This document shows, one piece after another, positions 1 to 8,469 of a stretch of 64,000 nucleotides of DNA (within the stretch, counting starts at the first letter, position 1; every line of letters begins with the position of its first letter). Origin of the DNA: an uncultured Pontibacter sp. GTDB lineage: Bacteria > Bacteroidota > Bacteroidia > Cytophagales > Hymenobacteraceae. Position numbers and translations under genes: made by a program. The stretch is from contig NZ_CANMNI010000001.1 in the NCBI RefSeq assembly GCF_947499215.1, positions 1,240,001 through 1,304,000 on the forward strand, written 5' to 3'. Under the pieces are notes generated by a model. It was not told where the DNA came from. It made no database searches and saw only the letters and a list, made by a program, of their open reading frames with translations.

Positions 1-94
1 AATCTCTCGGATTATTATGCTGCCTAGCAGTATCAAAACCTTTAGTCTAATGGCAGGATACAGCTTTTAAAAAGGTTCTATCACAGTTCTCTAA

Positions 95-136
95 AAACAT
101 AGAAGCCGGACCACAAATGGTCCGGCTTCTATGTTT
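95..136 (-). terminator. Terminator after purKE
   Basis: A perfect hairpin: arm 95-113 pairs with 118-136 around the loop CAAA, giving 19 bp including a GC-rich AGAAGCCGGACCA core. It lies about 50 bases past the purE stop, and the A-rich flank on the left gives a U tract in minus-strand RNA. Bases 1-94 hold no gene that I can support. Confidence 0.8.
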
Positions 137-185
137 CCGGGATGTCAGCTAAGGATCAACAATAGCCTATCCAGATCCATTGCGC

Positions 186-710
186 TTAGTCTAGGTCACG
201 GTCGCCACGGCGTAGTTCCTCTACCGAGCGCATTACCTTATCTTTCAGGCTTACCTTGTACTTCTCCAGTTTGTCAGCCACAGCGGCGTTGGATGTGCCT
301 ATTATTTGCGCAGCCAGTATACCTGCGTTAAGGGCTCCATCTAGCGCAACAGTTGCCACCGGAACACCACCCGGCATTTGCAGGATGGAGAGCACAGAGT
401 CCCAACCATCGATAGAGTTGCTAGACTTCACAGGCACGCCAATTACAGGAAGTGTTGTGATGGAAGCCACCATGCCCGGCAGGTGCGCTGCACCACCGGC
501 TCCGGCGATGATCACTTTCAGTCCTTTTTTGCGGGCCTGCTCGGCGTACTCAAACATGCGGTGCGGGGTGCGGTGCGCCGACACGATGGTAATCTCAAAA
601 GGAACACCCAAGTTCTCTAAAATCTCAGCGGCGGCATCCATTACTTTCATGTCAGACTGGCTGCCCATGATAATGCCTACCAGCGGCTGCGTATTTGTTT
701 CATTAGACAT
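186..710 (-). CDS. purE: N5-carboxyaminoimidazole ribonucleotide mutase PurE
   Basis: Class I PurE moves the carboxyl group of N5-CAIR to C4 to give CAIR, a cytosolic step of de novo purine synthesis. The 174-residue protein has the family length. It shows GSQSD at residues 16-20, the SAHRTP loop with catalytic His46, and the glycine-rich AGAGGAAHLPGM substrate loop. It starts one base after the purK stop, so the two are surely co-transcribed and probably translationally coupled. Pairing with PurK marks it as the bacterial two-step route. A strong hairpin follows the gene. Confidence 0.97.
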   Translation of the reverse strand: MSNETNTQPLVGIIMGSQSDMKVMDAAAEILENLGVPFEITIVSAHRTPHRMFEYAEQARKKGLKVIIAGAGGAAHLPGMVASITTLPVIGVPVKSSNSIDGWDSVLSILQMPGGVPVATVALDGALNAGILAAQIIGTSNAAVADKLEKYKVSLKDKVMRSVEELRRGDRDLD

Positions 711-711
711 A

Positions 712-1842
712 TTATGCGATTACTTTGATGACGTTTCTGATTTGCTCGGCCCGCTGCTGTGCTTCCTGCAGGTCGGTGCCCAGCACGGTGATGTGTCCCA
801 TCTTACGGGCGGCGCGGGTGTACTTCTTGCCATACAGGTGAATGTAAACGCCCGGCACGGCTAGTGCGTCCTGTAAACCTTCGTACTTGGCTTCGCCGTC
901 GTAACCCGGTTCTCCGAGTAAGTTGAGCATTACAGCGGCACTCTGAATGTCGGTGCTGCCGAGCGGCAGATTCAGGATGGCACGCAGGTGCTGCTCGTAC
1001 TGCGAGGTATAGTTCGCCTTAATGGTATGGTGGCCACTGTTGTGCGGACGAGGCGCCACTTCGTTCACCAGTATCTGTCCGTCCTTGGTTAGGAACATTT
1101 CCACGGCTAGTATACCTACCATGTCAAACGACTCGATCACGCGGGTAGCAATCTCGATGGCAAGGCGCTGCAGTTTGTAAGGCACGTTGGCCGGAGCAAA
1201 AAGCGAATCCACCAAGTTGTGCTCTGGATGGAAACTAAGCTCTACAACCGGAAATGCCGTTACCTGTCCGTTAGCATTGCGGGCCACGATCACGGATATC
1301 TCCTTCTCAAAATCCACCAACTTCTCCAGCACCGACGGCTCTGTAAAGCCCTTGCCCAGATCAGCATCGCTTTGCAGTCGGGTTACGCCGCGGCCATCGT
1401 AGCCCTCGCGGCGCAGCTTCTGGAAAGCCGGCAGAAAATCGGTGTTGGCTTTGAGCTCTTCGGCGTCTTTCAGGATTCTGAAATCTGCTGTAGGTATAGC
1501 ATGGCTCTTGTAAAATTCTTTCTGTAGGCCTTTATCCTGAATGGTGCGCACGGTGCGGGCATCTGGGTATACCTTCACGCCTTCCTGTTCCAGTTTTTCG
1601 AGGGCATCGGCATTCACATGCTCAATCTCAATGGTGAGGATGTCGCAGTTCTTACCAAACTCATACACGGTGTCGAAGTCGCGGAAGCTGCCTACGTAGA
1701 ACTCGTGGCACACGTCTTTGCAAGGCGCGTTTTCGTCCGGGTCGAGCACCAAGGTATAGAGGTTAAAATCGAGTCCGGCCTGTATGAGCATGCGGCCCAG
1801 TTGCCCGCCGCCCAGTATCCCGAGCTTTACTTCTCCTTTCAT
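712..1842 (-). CDS. purK: N5-carboxyaminoimidazole ribonucleotide synthase PurK
   Basis: PurK is an ATP-grasp enzyme that carboxylates aminoimidazole ribonucleotide with bicarbonate and ATP to N5-CAIR, the substrate of PurE. I take the start at 1842 (MKGEVKLGILGGG), giving 376 residues. The reading frame continues upstream to 1872, but the family normally begins just before the GGGQLGRM nucleotide loop, seen here at residues 11-18. The ATP-grasp core and the C-terminal rudiment hybrid domain follow, with VNEVAPRPHNSGH as the typical metal/ATP-site motif. First gene of a purK-purE operon. Confidence 0.95.
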   Translation of the reverse strand: MKGEVKLGILGGGQLGRMLIQAGLDFNLYTLVLDPDENAPCKDVCHEFYVGSFRDFDTVYEFGKNCDILTIEIEHVNADALEKLEQEGVKVYPDARTVRTIQDKGLQKEFYKSHAIPTADFRILKDAEELKANTDFLPAFQKLRREGYDGRGVTRLQSDADLGKGFTEPSVLEKLVDFEKEISVIVARNANGQVTAFPVVELSFHPEHNLVDSLFAPANVPYKLQRLAIEIATRVIESFDMVGILAVEMFLTKDGQILVNEVAPRPHNSGHHTIKANYTSQYEQHLRAILNLPLGSTDIQSAAVMLNLLGEPGYDGEAKYEGLQDALAVPGVYIHLYGKKYTRAARKMGHITVLGTDLQEAQQRAEQIRNVIKVIA

Positions 1843-1869
1843 AGTGTGTTGCTTAGGGTGTTTACTACC

Positions 1870-1877
1870 CAAAATTA
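1870..1877 (-). promoter_or_regulatory. Putative -7 box upstream of purK
   Basis: The minus strand reads TAATTTTG, which fits the Bacteroidota -7 consensus TAnnTTTG and lies 27 bases before the purK start chosen here. No convincing -33 TTG lies at the usual distance, so this is a weak call. Confidence 0.35.
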
Positions 1878-1991
1878 AGGATAATGTTTTAATCGCCTTG
1901 CCTCCCCGGCGATTTCTATACCTGCTAAACGCTGTTCTTTGGTTTTATATTGATTAAAAACTATATTGGAGGTTCTACGTTTATCGCTTCC

Positions 1992-2609
1992 ATGGAAATT
2001 ATTCTTGCCACGCTTTCTGCCCTTTTCTCCGTTGTGAACCCTTTCGGGGCCATGCCGGTATTCCTGACGCTCACCCAAAACGACACAACCGAACAACGTA
2101 ACCAGCAGGCCCTCAAGGCTTGTCTGTATATGGTAGGTATACTGGCAGTCTTCTTTCTGGCTGGGCAGTACGTGCTCAATTTCTTCGGTATCCGCATCCA
2201 CGACCTGCGCATCGCGGGCGGGCTCATGATCATGCGGGCCGGTTTCGAGTTGCTCACACCGGGTGGCAGCAATAAAAAAGTATCGCCGGATGTGGTGGAG
2301 GAAGCGCAGCATAAAGAAGATATTTCCTTTACGCCGCTGGCCATGCCGATGCTCTCCGGTCCGGGGGCCATAGCCGTGAGCATTGGTCTGTTCACCACTT
2401 CCCTTTCCTTCTTGGACATGACCTTGATCCTAGTCGGCATTATCCTGCTGGCCGCCATTAGCTATGTGATTCTTCGCTTCTCGACACAGCTTACCCGTTT
2501 CATGGGCAAAGCGGGCCTGTCGGCACTCTCCCGTATCATGGGCTTTATTGTGCTTTCAATCGGGGTGAATTTCATTGTGTCGGCAATTTATGCGCTGTTT
2601 TTGTCGTAG
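1992..2609 (+). CDS. MarC family integral membrane protein (copy 1)
   Basis: A 205-residue polytopic membrane protein of the MarC/UPF0056 family. The family has about six membrane helices and no firmly known function; its old link to multiple antibiotic resistance has not held up. The conserved opening SALFSVVNPFGAMPVFLTLT and the central MPMLSGPGAIA are both present. The frame is open from a TTG at 1950, but the ATG at 1992 matches the start of the paralogue at 3553, so I choose it. The next gene follows after nine bases, and a close paralogue lies 0.9 kb downstream. Confidence 0.88.
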   Translation: MEIILATLSALFSVVNPFGAMPVFLTLTQNDTTEQRNQQALKACLYMVGILAVFFLAGQYVLNFFGIRIHDLRIAGGLMIMRAGFELLTPGGSNKKVSPDVVEEAQHKEDISFTPLAMPMLSGPGAIAVSIGLFTTSLSFLDMTLILVGIILLAAISYVILRFSTQLTRFMGKAGLSALSRIMGFIVLSIGVNFIVSAIYALFLS

Positions 2610-2618
2610 TCACACAGC

Positions 2619-3389
2619 ATGAATCTTCTGCGTAACCCTTTTTTAAAACTGGCTCTTCGGTATACCTTTCGGATGCTGGTCGGGGTACTAGGTGTGGTGC
2701 TCATTTGGGATAAAGAGGGGCATCTTGCCTTTATAATAGGTATAGCCGGCGGTCTGTATGCGCTCTGGAACCTATCTCTATTAGGCATGCTTGGTGAGGC
2801 ACGTGCCGCTTTGAAATACCCTGAGTATAACGAACCGGTTGTACCAGACTCTAAACTCGAAAAGTGGTTGCACCGTCTGGCTTTAGCCTTTTTTTACGCT
2901 ACGCTGCTCGGTTCTGGCATCTGGTGGCCACCCTTGGACAACCACATCCACACCAACGACTTTCTGATTATTTATGGCCTATTGGGCGTTGCACTTGCTA
3001 CCGTGACCACCTCTATCTTAAAGAAGATGATGCCAAGCTTCTTTAAAAACAATCATACAAGAGCCGTTGCCATTCTGGGCTTATGGTTAAGCATTGCAGC
3101 TTGTACGGTAATGATCGCCGGACACTACAACATGGCAACAGCCAAAGCTAACCTGAGAACTGAAAAAGCCTTTGTGCAGCAGAAAACCAAAAATGTAAGC
3201 ACCAGCACACGCTACCTATACCTTCAACTTGCCACCCACGAAGAACGATTTTCGCCAAGGAAAGCAAGTGAGTGGGATGCCATAGCAGTCGGCGACTCAC
3301 TGGAGCTTACTGTTGGCAAGGGTGAACTCGGCTATAGCTACATTTTTCATTTTAAGCGGAGCCACTCAAGTGCGAGTGACTTAAAATGA
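2619..3389 (+). CDS. Unknown membrane protein between two marC genes
   Basis: I do not recognise this 256-residue protein. The first 165 residues are hydrophobic, with about four or five likely membrane segments (near residues 15-60, 85-100, 115-130 and 145-165). The last 90 are polar and contain TSTRYLYLQLATHEERF, probably an exposed domain. It starts nine bases after the first marC gene and is likely co-transcribed with it. The second marC gene begins 163 bases further on with its own -7 box. Length and codon use look ordinary for a real gene. No function is proposed. Confidence 0.7.
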   Translation: MNLLRNPFLKLALRYTFRMLVGVLGVVLIWDKEGHLAFIIGIAGGLYALWNLSLLGMLGEARAALKYPEYNEPVVPDSKLEKWLHRLALAFFYATLLGSGIWWPPLDNHIHTNDFLIIYGLLGVALATVTTSILKKMMPSFFKNNHTRAVAILGLWLSIAACTVMIAGHYNMATAKANLRTEKAFVQQKTKNVSTSTRYLYLQLATHEERFSPRKASEWDAIAVGDSLELTVGKGELGYSYIFHFKRSHSSASDLK

Positions 3390-3519
3390 TGGCGTCTTTT
3401 AATGAAATCTCTTCAAAGGAGTTCTGTATCGAAGCGCCTGCATTTGACAACCAATCTTTCTTGCAAGACACTTAACAAACATAAAACATGGCGGTAACGC
3501 AGGCGTAATTTCCGGGTTA

Positions 3520-3527
3520 TAGCTTTG
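3520..3527 (+). promoter_or_regulatory. Putative -7 box of second marC gene
   Basis: TAGCTTTG matches TAnnTTTG and lies 25 bases before the ATG at 3553. No clear -33 element is visible. Confidence 0.4.
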
Positions 3528-3552
3528 CATCAGAAAACAACCTGACCAAGCT

Positions 3553-4179
3553 ATGGAAATGATGCTGGCCACTTTTTCGGCCCTGTTTAGTGTGGTAAAC
3601 CCCTTCGGGGCGATGCCTGTATTTCTCACCCTCACCCAAGACGACACGCCCTCGAACCGCAACCAGCAAGCGTTGCGCGCCTGCATTTACATGGCGCTCA
3701 TTCTGGCGGTGTTTTTTCTGGCCGGGCAGTACGTGCTCAACTTTTTCGGCATCCGGCTGCACGACATCCGCATTGCGGGCGGACTCATGATCATGAAAGC
3801 GGGTTTTGAGCTGCTTTCCAGTAAAGCGCACCGGGGCAAGAAAGTATCGAAAGGCGTGCTGAAAGAGAGTATGCAAAAAGAAGACATTTCCTTCGCCCCA
3901 CTGGCTATGCCGATGCTGTCCGGCCCGGGGGCCATAGCCGTGAGCATCAGTATGTATTCCGATGCACTCCAAATCATAGATTTAGGCCTTGTTGTGACAG
4001 CCATTATCGCGCTTGCCCTAGTTGCATACCTGATTCTTATCTTTTCACACCAGTTGCTGCAGTTTCTGGGCAAGGCTGGTTTGTCGGCTTTGTCACGCAT
4101 TATGGGTTTTATGGTGCTGTCGATTGGGGTGAATTTTATTGTGACTGGGATACAGGGGCTGTTTTTTACAGAGGTATAA
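3553..4179 (+). CDS. MarC family integral membrane protein (copy 2)
   Basis: A 208-residue MarC/UPF0056 membrane protein, a close paralogue of the product of 1992-2609. The two share the N-terminal LFSVVNPFGAMPVFLTLTQ stretch, the GQYVLNFFGIR helix end, MPMLSGPGAIAVSI, and the C-terminal GKAGLSALSRIMGF segment. They differ mainly in the loop after GFELL, where this copy carries a longer basic stretch (SSKAHRGKKVSKGV). The likely origin is local duplication. It probably sits in the inner membrane; substrate unknown. Confidence 0.88.
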   Translation: MEMMLATFSALFSVVNPFGAMPVFLTLTQDDTPSNRNQQALRACIYMALILAVFFLAGQYVLNFFGIRLHDIRIAGGLMIMKAGFELLSSKAHRGKKVSKGVLKESMQKEDISFAPLAMPMLSGPGAIAVSISMYSDALQIIDLGLVVTAIIALALVAYLILIFSHQLLQFLGKAGLSALSRIMGFMVLSIGVNFIVTGIQGLFFTEV

Positions 4180-4314
4180 ATAAAGCTTCCGTTTTGGCTA
4201 TACCCTCCAAAATTTCCAAACCACTTCATCCCGCACAGAGTACACCAATTAACATGACATTTGCCCTGCTGTTTGATGATAACAATCATCTTCCGACAGT
4301 CAGCATTTTTAACG

Positions 4315-4322
4315 TATCTTTG
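4315..4322 (+). promoter_or_regulatory. -7 box abutting hemE start
   Basis: TATCTTTG (TAnnTTTG consensus) ends only four bases before the hemE ATG at 4327, which implies a very short or absent 5' leader. The expected -33 element is not obvious. Confidence 0.5.
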
Positions 4323-4326
4323 CGCC

Positions 4327-5364
4327 ATGGAATTGAAGAATGACCTGCTTATAAGAGCCGCCAAAGGAGAAACCGTAGAACGTACTCCGGTGTGGCTGAT
4401 GCGCCAAGCCGGCCGCATCTTACCCGAATACAGAGCCGTACGCGAAAGCCTGAGCGGATTTAAAGAACTGGTGGAAACCCCTGATCTGGCCGCCGAAGTA
4501 ACCATCCAACCCGTGGACATCTTGGATGTGGACGCCGCCATCATTTTCTCTGACATCCTCGTAGTGCCGGAGGCCATGGGCTGTACCTATGAAATGGTGG
4601 AGAAGCGCGGACCGTGGTTCCCCAAGACGATCCGTACTGAGGCTGACTTAGCAAGACTTCGTGTAGCTGACCCGCACGAGCATTTGGGTTATGTACTGGA
4701 AGCCATCAAAGTAACCAAAAAAGCACTGAACGGACGAGTGCCGCTTATCGGTTTTGCCGGTGCGCCATGGACAATCCTGGCTTACATGGTAGAGGGAAGC
4801 GGCTCGAAGACGTTCTCGCATGCACGCGGTTTGCTGTATACCAACCCTAAACTGGCGCACCAGATGTTGCGCATGATCACCGACACCACCATTGCCTACC
4901 TCAAAGCACAGGTAGAGGCGGGTGCCAACCTGATCCAAGTGTTCGACTCTTGGGCAGGTATACTCACGCCAGCACACTACCGCGAATTCTCATTGCCTTA
5001 CATCAGTGAGATTTGTAATGCCATCAACGACGTGCCGGTAACGGTGTTCGCCAAAGGCGCTTTCTTTGCGCTGGAGGATTTCAGCAAACTCAACTGCGAA
5101 ACCATCGGTCTCGACTGGAACATGGACATCAAAACGTCCAGAGCCCAAGTTGGTCCTAACAAGACGCTGCAAGGCAACATGGACCCATGCTTACTGTACA
5201 GCTCGTTCGAAACAATTGAGCGTGAAACCATTAATATGTTGAAGGAATTTGGTCCGCAGCGCCACATTGCCAACCTTGGCCACGGCGTATACCCAGATAC
5301 CGACCCGGAGAAAGTGAAATGCTTTATCCAGACTGTAAAAGCGTATAGCGGAGTAAGAGCGTAA
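4327..5364 (+). CDS. hemE: Uroporphyrinogen decarboxylase HemE
   Basis: HemE removes four carboxyl groups from uroporphyrinogen III to give coproporphyrinogen III in heme synthesis. The start at 4327 ([15 protein letters not shown]) gives 345 residues, the family length; an upstream in-frame extension to 4261 lacks family support. The substrate-binding [10 protein letters not shown] lies at residues 21-30, with the conserved Arg26 and Arg30. The second signature [16 protein letters not shown] and the C-terminal [13 protein letters not shown] are also present. The -7 box directly abuts the start. No other heme gene is in the window; the porin-like gene 18 bases downstream may share the transcript. 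Confidence 0.97.
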   Translation: MELKNDLLIRAAKGETVERTPVWLMRQAGRILPEYRAVRESLSGFKELVETPDLAAEVTIQPVDILDVDAAIIFSDILVVPEAMGCTYEMVEKRGPWFPKTIRTEADLARLRVADPHEHLGYVLEAIKVTKKALNGRVPLIGFAGAPWTILAYMVEGSGSKTFSHARGLLYTNPKLAHQMLRMITDTTIAYLKAQVEAGANLIQVFDSWAGILTPAHYREFSLPYISEICNAINDVPVTVFAKGAFFALEDFSKLNCETIGLDWNMDIKTSRAQVGPNKTLQGNMDPCLLYSSFETIERETINMLKEFGPQRHIANLGHGVYPDTDPEKVKCFIQTVKAYSGVRA

Positions 5365-5382
5365 GAGTATAGCTGAGAAGCC

Positions 5383-6477
5383 GTGATAAGAGCCACCATT
5401 TTAGCCATATCGCTACTGAGCTCCATCAACGCTTTTGCACAAACAGATACCACCATGTCGGCAAATCCTGAAGTTCGCTTCGAAGGGTTTGCCGACATTT
5501 TTTATGCCTATGATTTCAACAAACCCACTGCAGGCTATCGGCAGCCCTTTCTCTACAACCACAACCGCCACAACGAGTTCAACCTGAATCTGGGTTTGCT
5601 CCGGGCCAGTGTAGAACACGACAGGTATAGGGGCGCTTTGGCTTTGCAGGCAGGCACGTATGCCTCCGACAATTATGCAGCCGAAGAAGAGGTAATGCGC
5701 CATGTGTTCGAGGCCAACGCAGGTATAGCGCTGGATAGGCAGTCAAAGGTCTGGCTTGATGCGGGTATCATGGGCTCACACATCGGGTTTGAGAGCGCCA
5801 TCTCTGCCGATAACCTGACGCTTACCCGCTCCTTGCTGGCTGAGAACTCCCCCTATTTTCTCTCTGGAGCAAAACTGACCTATGCTCCTACACCAGACTG
5901 GACACTGGCCGCTTTGGTCGTAAACGGCTGGCAGCGCATCCGACGGGTGCCCGGGAATTCATTACCCTCTTTCGGCACACAGGTAAACTATGCGCCGCAC
6001 GACAACCTGACCCTGAACTGGAGCACGTTTATCGGCACCGACGACCCGGATGCTCTCCGGAGAATGCGCTACTTCAACAATGTTTATGGGCAGTTTGGGA
6101 TTGGTGAGCGAACTACTTTGATCGCAGGATTTGACATTGGAATACAGCAACAGAGTAAGGGAAGTAGCAGCTACCACACATGGTACAGCCCGGTAGTCAT
6201 CGCGCAGTATAAATTAAGTGAAGCATGGGCTATGGCCTTCCGCGCCGAGCACTATTCTGACAGAAATGAGGTAATTATAACTGCTCCGGTCGGGACTAAC
6301 GGTTTTCGGGCCACCGGCCTCTCCGCTAACGCCGATTATAGTCCACACTCAAACGTGGTCTGCCGTATAGAAGCCCGCTGGCTGAAAGGGCAGGAAAACA
6401 TTTTTGAAAAAGATGCTGGCTCAACTTCCAATAATTTTGCTCTCCTTTCTTCTATTGCCTTTCGGTTTAAGAAATGA
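5383..6477 (+). CDS. Outer-membrane beta-barrel porin-like protein (BBP2/OmpL-like)
   Basis: A 364-residue predicted outer-membrane barrel. A signal peptide (about residues 1-19, cleavage after SINAFA) is followed by repeated alternating strands such as GFADIFYAYDF and NEFNLNLGLLRASV, ending in AFRFKK. This resembles the putative porin family PF07642 of Bacteroidota; cargo unknown. The start is a GTG at 5383, chosen because the signal peptide begins there and no better ATG precedes it. It follows hemE by 18 bases. The family call is by general resemblance, not by a unique motif. Confidence 0.7.
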   Translation: MIRATILAISLLSSINAFAQTDTTMSANPEVRFEGFADIFYAYDFNKPTAGYRQPFLYNHNRHNEFNLNLGLLRASVEHDRYRGALALQAGTYASDNYAAEEEVMRHVFEANAGIALDRQSKVWLDAGIMGSHIGFESAISADNLTLTRSLLAENSPYFLSGAKLTYAPTPDWTLAALVVNGWQRIRRVPGNSLPSFGTQVNYAPHDNLTLNWSTFIGTDDPDALRRMRYFNNVYGQFGIGERTTLIAGFDIGIQQQSKGSSSYHTWYSPVVIAQYKLSEAWAMAFRAEHYSDRNEVIITAPVGTNGFRATGLSANADYSPHSNVVCRIEARWLKGQENIFEKDAGSTSNNFALLSSIAFRFKK

Positions 6478-6538
6478 TGAATTATCTGTTAAATGGTTGA
6501 ATGGCTAAATTGTTAGGTGCACAAATCCGGCAGGTAAT

Positions 6539-6580
6539 TGGTGCACGATTTGGACAGGTCGCGACCTGTCCCTACAGACC
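6539..6580 (+). repeat. REP palindrome, family A, copy 1
   Basis: The 20-base dyad GGACAGGTCGCGACCTGTCC occupies 6552-6571. GTGCACGATT lies before it and CTACAGA after it; both flanks recur at other copies, and CTACAGA marks the orientation. It sits between convergent genes and is not coding. Confidence 0.85.
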
Positions 6581-6633
6581 TTGTGCTTTTATAGATTTCT
6601 GAACTACTAAACACCCCAACTCCTAAACTCCGG

Positions 6634-8433
6634 TTATCCGACCGGCACATGCGTTTCTGGGTATTTGTAGGCAGTGGTGGTTGCCCGGGTGCTGAGAGCG
6701 AGTGCTAGCGTCAGTGTTCCTACCCTGCCCATGAACATCGAGACTATGATCACACCCTTGCCCGCATCCGAGAGGCCGGCGGTTATACCTGTGCTTAGAC
6801 CCACGGTGGCAAAGGCCGATACCTGTTCAAAGGCCAATCTGAAAATATCGAATTGTGAGTCGGTGATGGTAAGGATGAACAGAAAGAGGATATTGATCAT
6901 GGCAGCGAACGTAAACACTGAAAAGGCCTTATAAGACACTGAGTGCGGTATGGTACGGTTGCCAATCTCTACGTTTCGTTTGCCGCGGATAGTTGCCCAC
7001 ACAGACAATAGGATAATTGTGAAAGTGGTGGTTTTGATACCGCCCCCGGTAGAGCCCGGCGATGCCCCGATGAACATCAGGAAAATAAACATAAGCAAGG
7101 TAGGCACATTCAGCGCTGAGATATCGAGCGTGTTAAAGCCAGCCGTACGGGTGGTCACAGCCTGAAAAAAAGACGCAATCACGGCTTCCACAAAACTGAG
7201 TTCGGCCAGCGTATTATAGTACTCCAGTAGAAAGAAGCCCACCGTGCCCATCGTAATCAGGGCGGCTGACGTGAAAATGGTGATACGGGAGAGCAAGCGC
7301 CAATTTCTCCAAGGCCGCTCCATGCGTGCCCGCATCGACATTGGTGACAGCACATCAAGGATCGTTGGAAAACCGATGCCTCCGAATATAATCAGACCCG
7401 CCACAGTCAGGTGCATGACATAAGCGAACCGGACCGGCTCGGTATAGAGTCCTTCAGGGTATAGCGACAATCCAGCGTTACAAAAAGCCGACACCGCATG
7501 AAACACCGAGAAAAAAATCTTGCTGCCCAAGCTCTCAAACTGCGCTTCTTGTCCCCACGTCATGAAGATAATCACAGCCCCAATAGCTTCGATGGTAAGG
7601 GTCATCACGACCAGTTTGCGCAGTAGGTTTTTTGTGGAGAAAAGCGACTCGCTTTCCATGATCTCGTACATGGCTACGTGCTGCTTTATACCTACTCCCT
7701 GCCGCATGAGCGTGGCAAAGAACGTGGCAAAAGTCAGGATACCCAGACCGCCCAACTGCACGAGCATCAGCAATACCACCTGTCCTGAAAAAGTAAAATA
7801 GGTACCCGGGTCCACCACGGCCAAGCCCGTTACGCAAGAGGCGCTGGCCGCCATAAAAAGGGCGTCGATAAAGCGCATGCTGCCCGGGGTGGTAATCATG
7901 TTGGGCATCATTAACAGGCTTGCGCCTATCAAAATCAGGAACAGGAAACTGAACAAAAAGGTAATGGTGGGCTTGAACTGTAGCGTTTTAAGGTGCACAC
8001 GTGTTTCCAGAAGCTCAATAACCAGCAGCACGAGCATAAAGAGCGACACCACTACCCGGTACAGTTCTACGGAAAGAGGAATGTCAATGCGATCAAAAAG
8101 AGTGTATATCAACGACTCCTGCAGACCGTAGGTACTTACCTCATTCACCAGAATAACGGCCATGAGAATCCCTTCAAACCATGTGCGCCGCAAAAATTTC
8201 TTTCGCTCGAAGGTATAGAGGATACGCAGGAGGTAGATAATAACGAATATCGTCAGGATGGCGTCGATGGCGTTGAACAGCAGCTGAATCGTTTCAGGCT
8301 TCTGCGCGATGCCGTGGGCATAAATGAGGAGCCCCACCGAAATGATGGCGAGCAGGTATGTCGTGCGCCGCATAAGGGCGTAGGCCCTAAGTTTGCTGCC
8401 GTATAATGCCCTGTTTAGCTCTTCTGTCCGCAT
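6634..8433 (-). CDS. TrkH/KtrB-type potassium channel subunit (copy 1)
   Basis: A 599-residue membrane subunit of a Trk/Ktr potassium uptake system. The four selectivity-filter loops are visible in order: SCVTGLAVVDPGT, SAFCNAGLSLYPE, TTRTAGFNTLD and FATVGLSTGITAG. The family hallmark GASPGSTGGGIKTTT is also present. An extra N-terminal region of about 150 residues with three or four helices precedes the channel core, as in many Bacteroidota versions. It lies 36 bases after a close paralogue of identical length. The cytoplasmic TrkA/KtrA gating partner is not in this window. Probably last gene of the 12477-6634 operon. Confidence 0.93.
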   Translation of the reverse strand: MRTEELNRALYGSKLRAYALMRRTTYLLAIISVGLLIYAHGIAQKPETIQLLFNAIDAILTIFVIIYLLRILYTFERKKFLRRTWFEGILMAVILVNEVSTYGLQESLIYTLFDRIDIPLSVELYRVVVSLFMLVLLVIELLETRVHLKTLQFKPTITFLFSFLFLILIGASLLMMPNMITTPGSMRFIDALFMAASASCVTGLAVVDPGTYFTFSGQVVLLMLVQLGGLGILTFATFFATLMRQGVGIKQHVAMYEIMESESLFSTKNLLRKLVVMTLTIEAIGAVIIFMTWGQEAQFESLGSKIFFSVFHAVSAFCNAGLSLYPEGLYTEPVRFAYVMHLTVAGLIIFGGIGFPTILDVLSPMSMRARMERPWRNWRLLSRITIFTSAALITMGTVGFFLLEYYNTLAELSFVEAVIASFFQAVTTRTAGFNTLDISALNVPTLLMFIFLMFIGASPGSTGGGIKTTTFTIILLSVWATIRGKRNVEIGNRTIPHSVSYKAFSVFTFAAMINILFLFILTITDSQFDIFRLAFEQVSAFATVGLSTGITAGLSDAGKGVIIVSMFMGRVGTLTLALALSTRATTTAYKYPETHVPVG

Positions 8434-8469
8434 TTAAAAACAAGTTGAAGCCTCAAAGCTACTACAAGC

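Noticed and set aside
256-864. 202-residue plus-strand open frame across purE/purK
   Set aside because: It is a mirror of two clear enzyme genes on the other strand and shows no family features.
3687-4577. 296-residue minus-strand open frame over marC copy 2 and the hemE start
   Set aside because: Long but antisense to two recognised genes; low-complexity composition rich in Ser, Met and Thr typical of a shadow frame.
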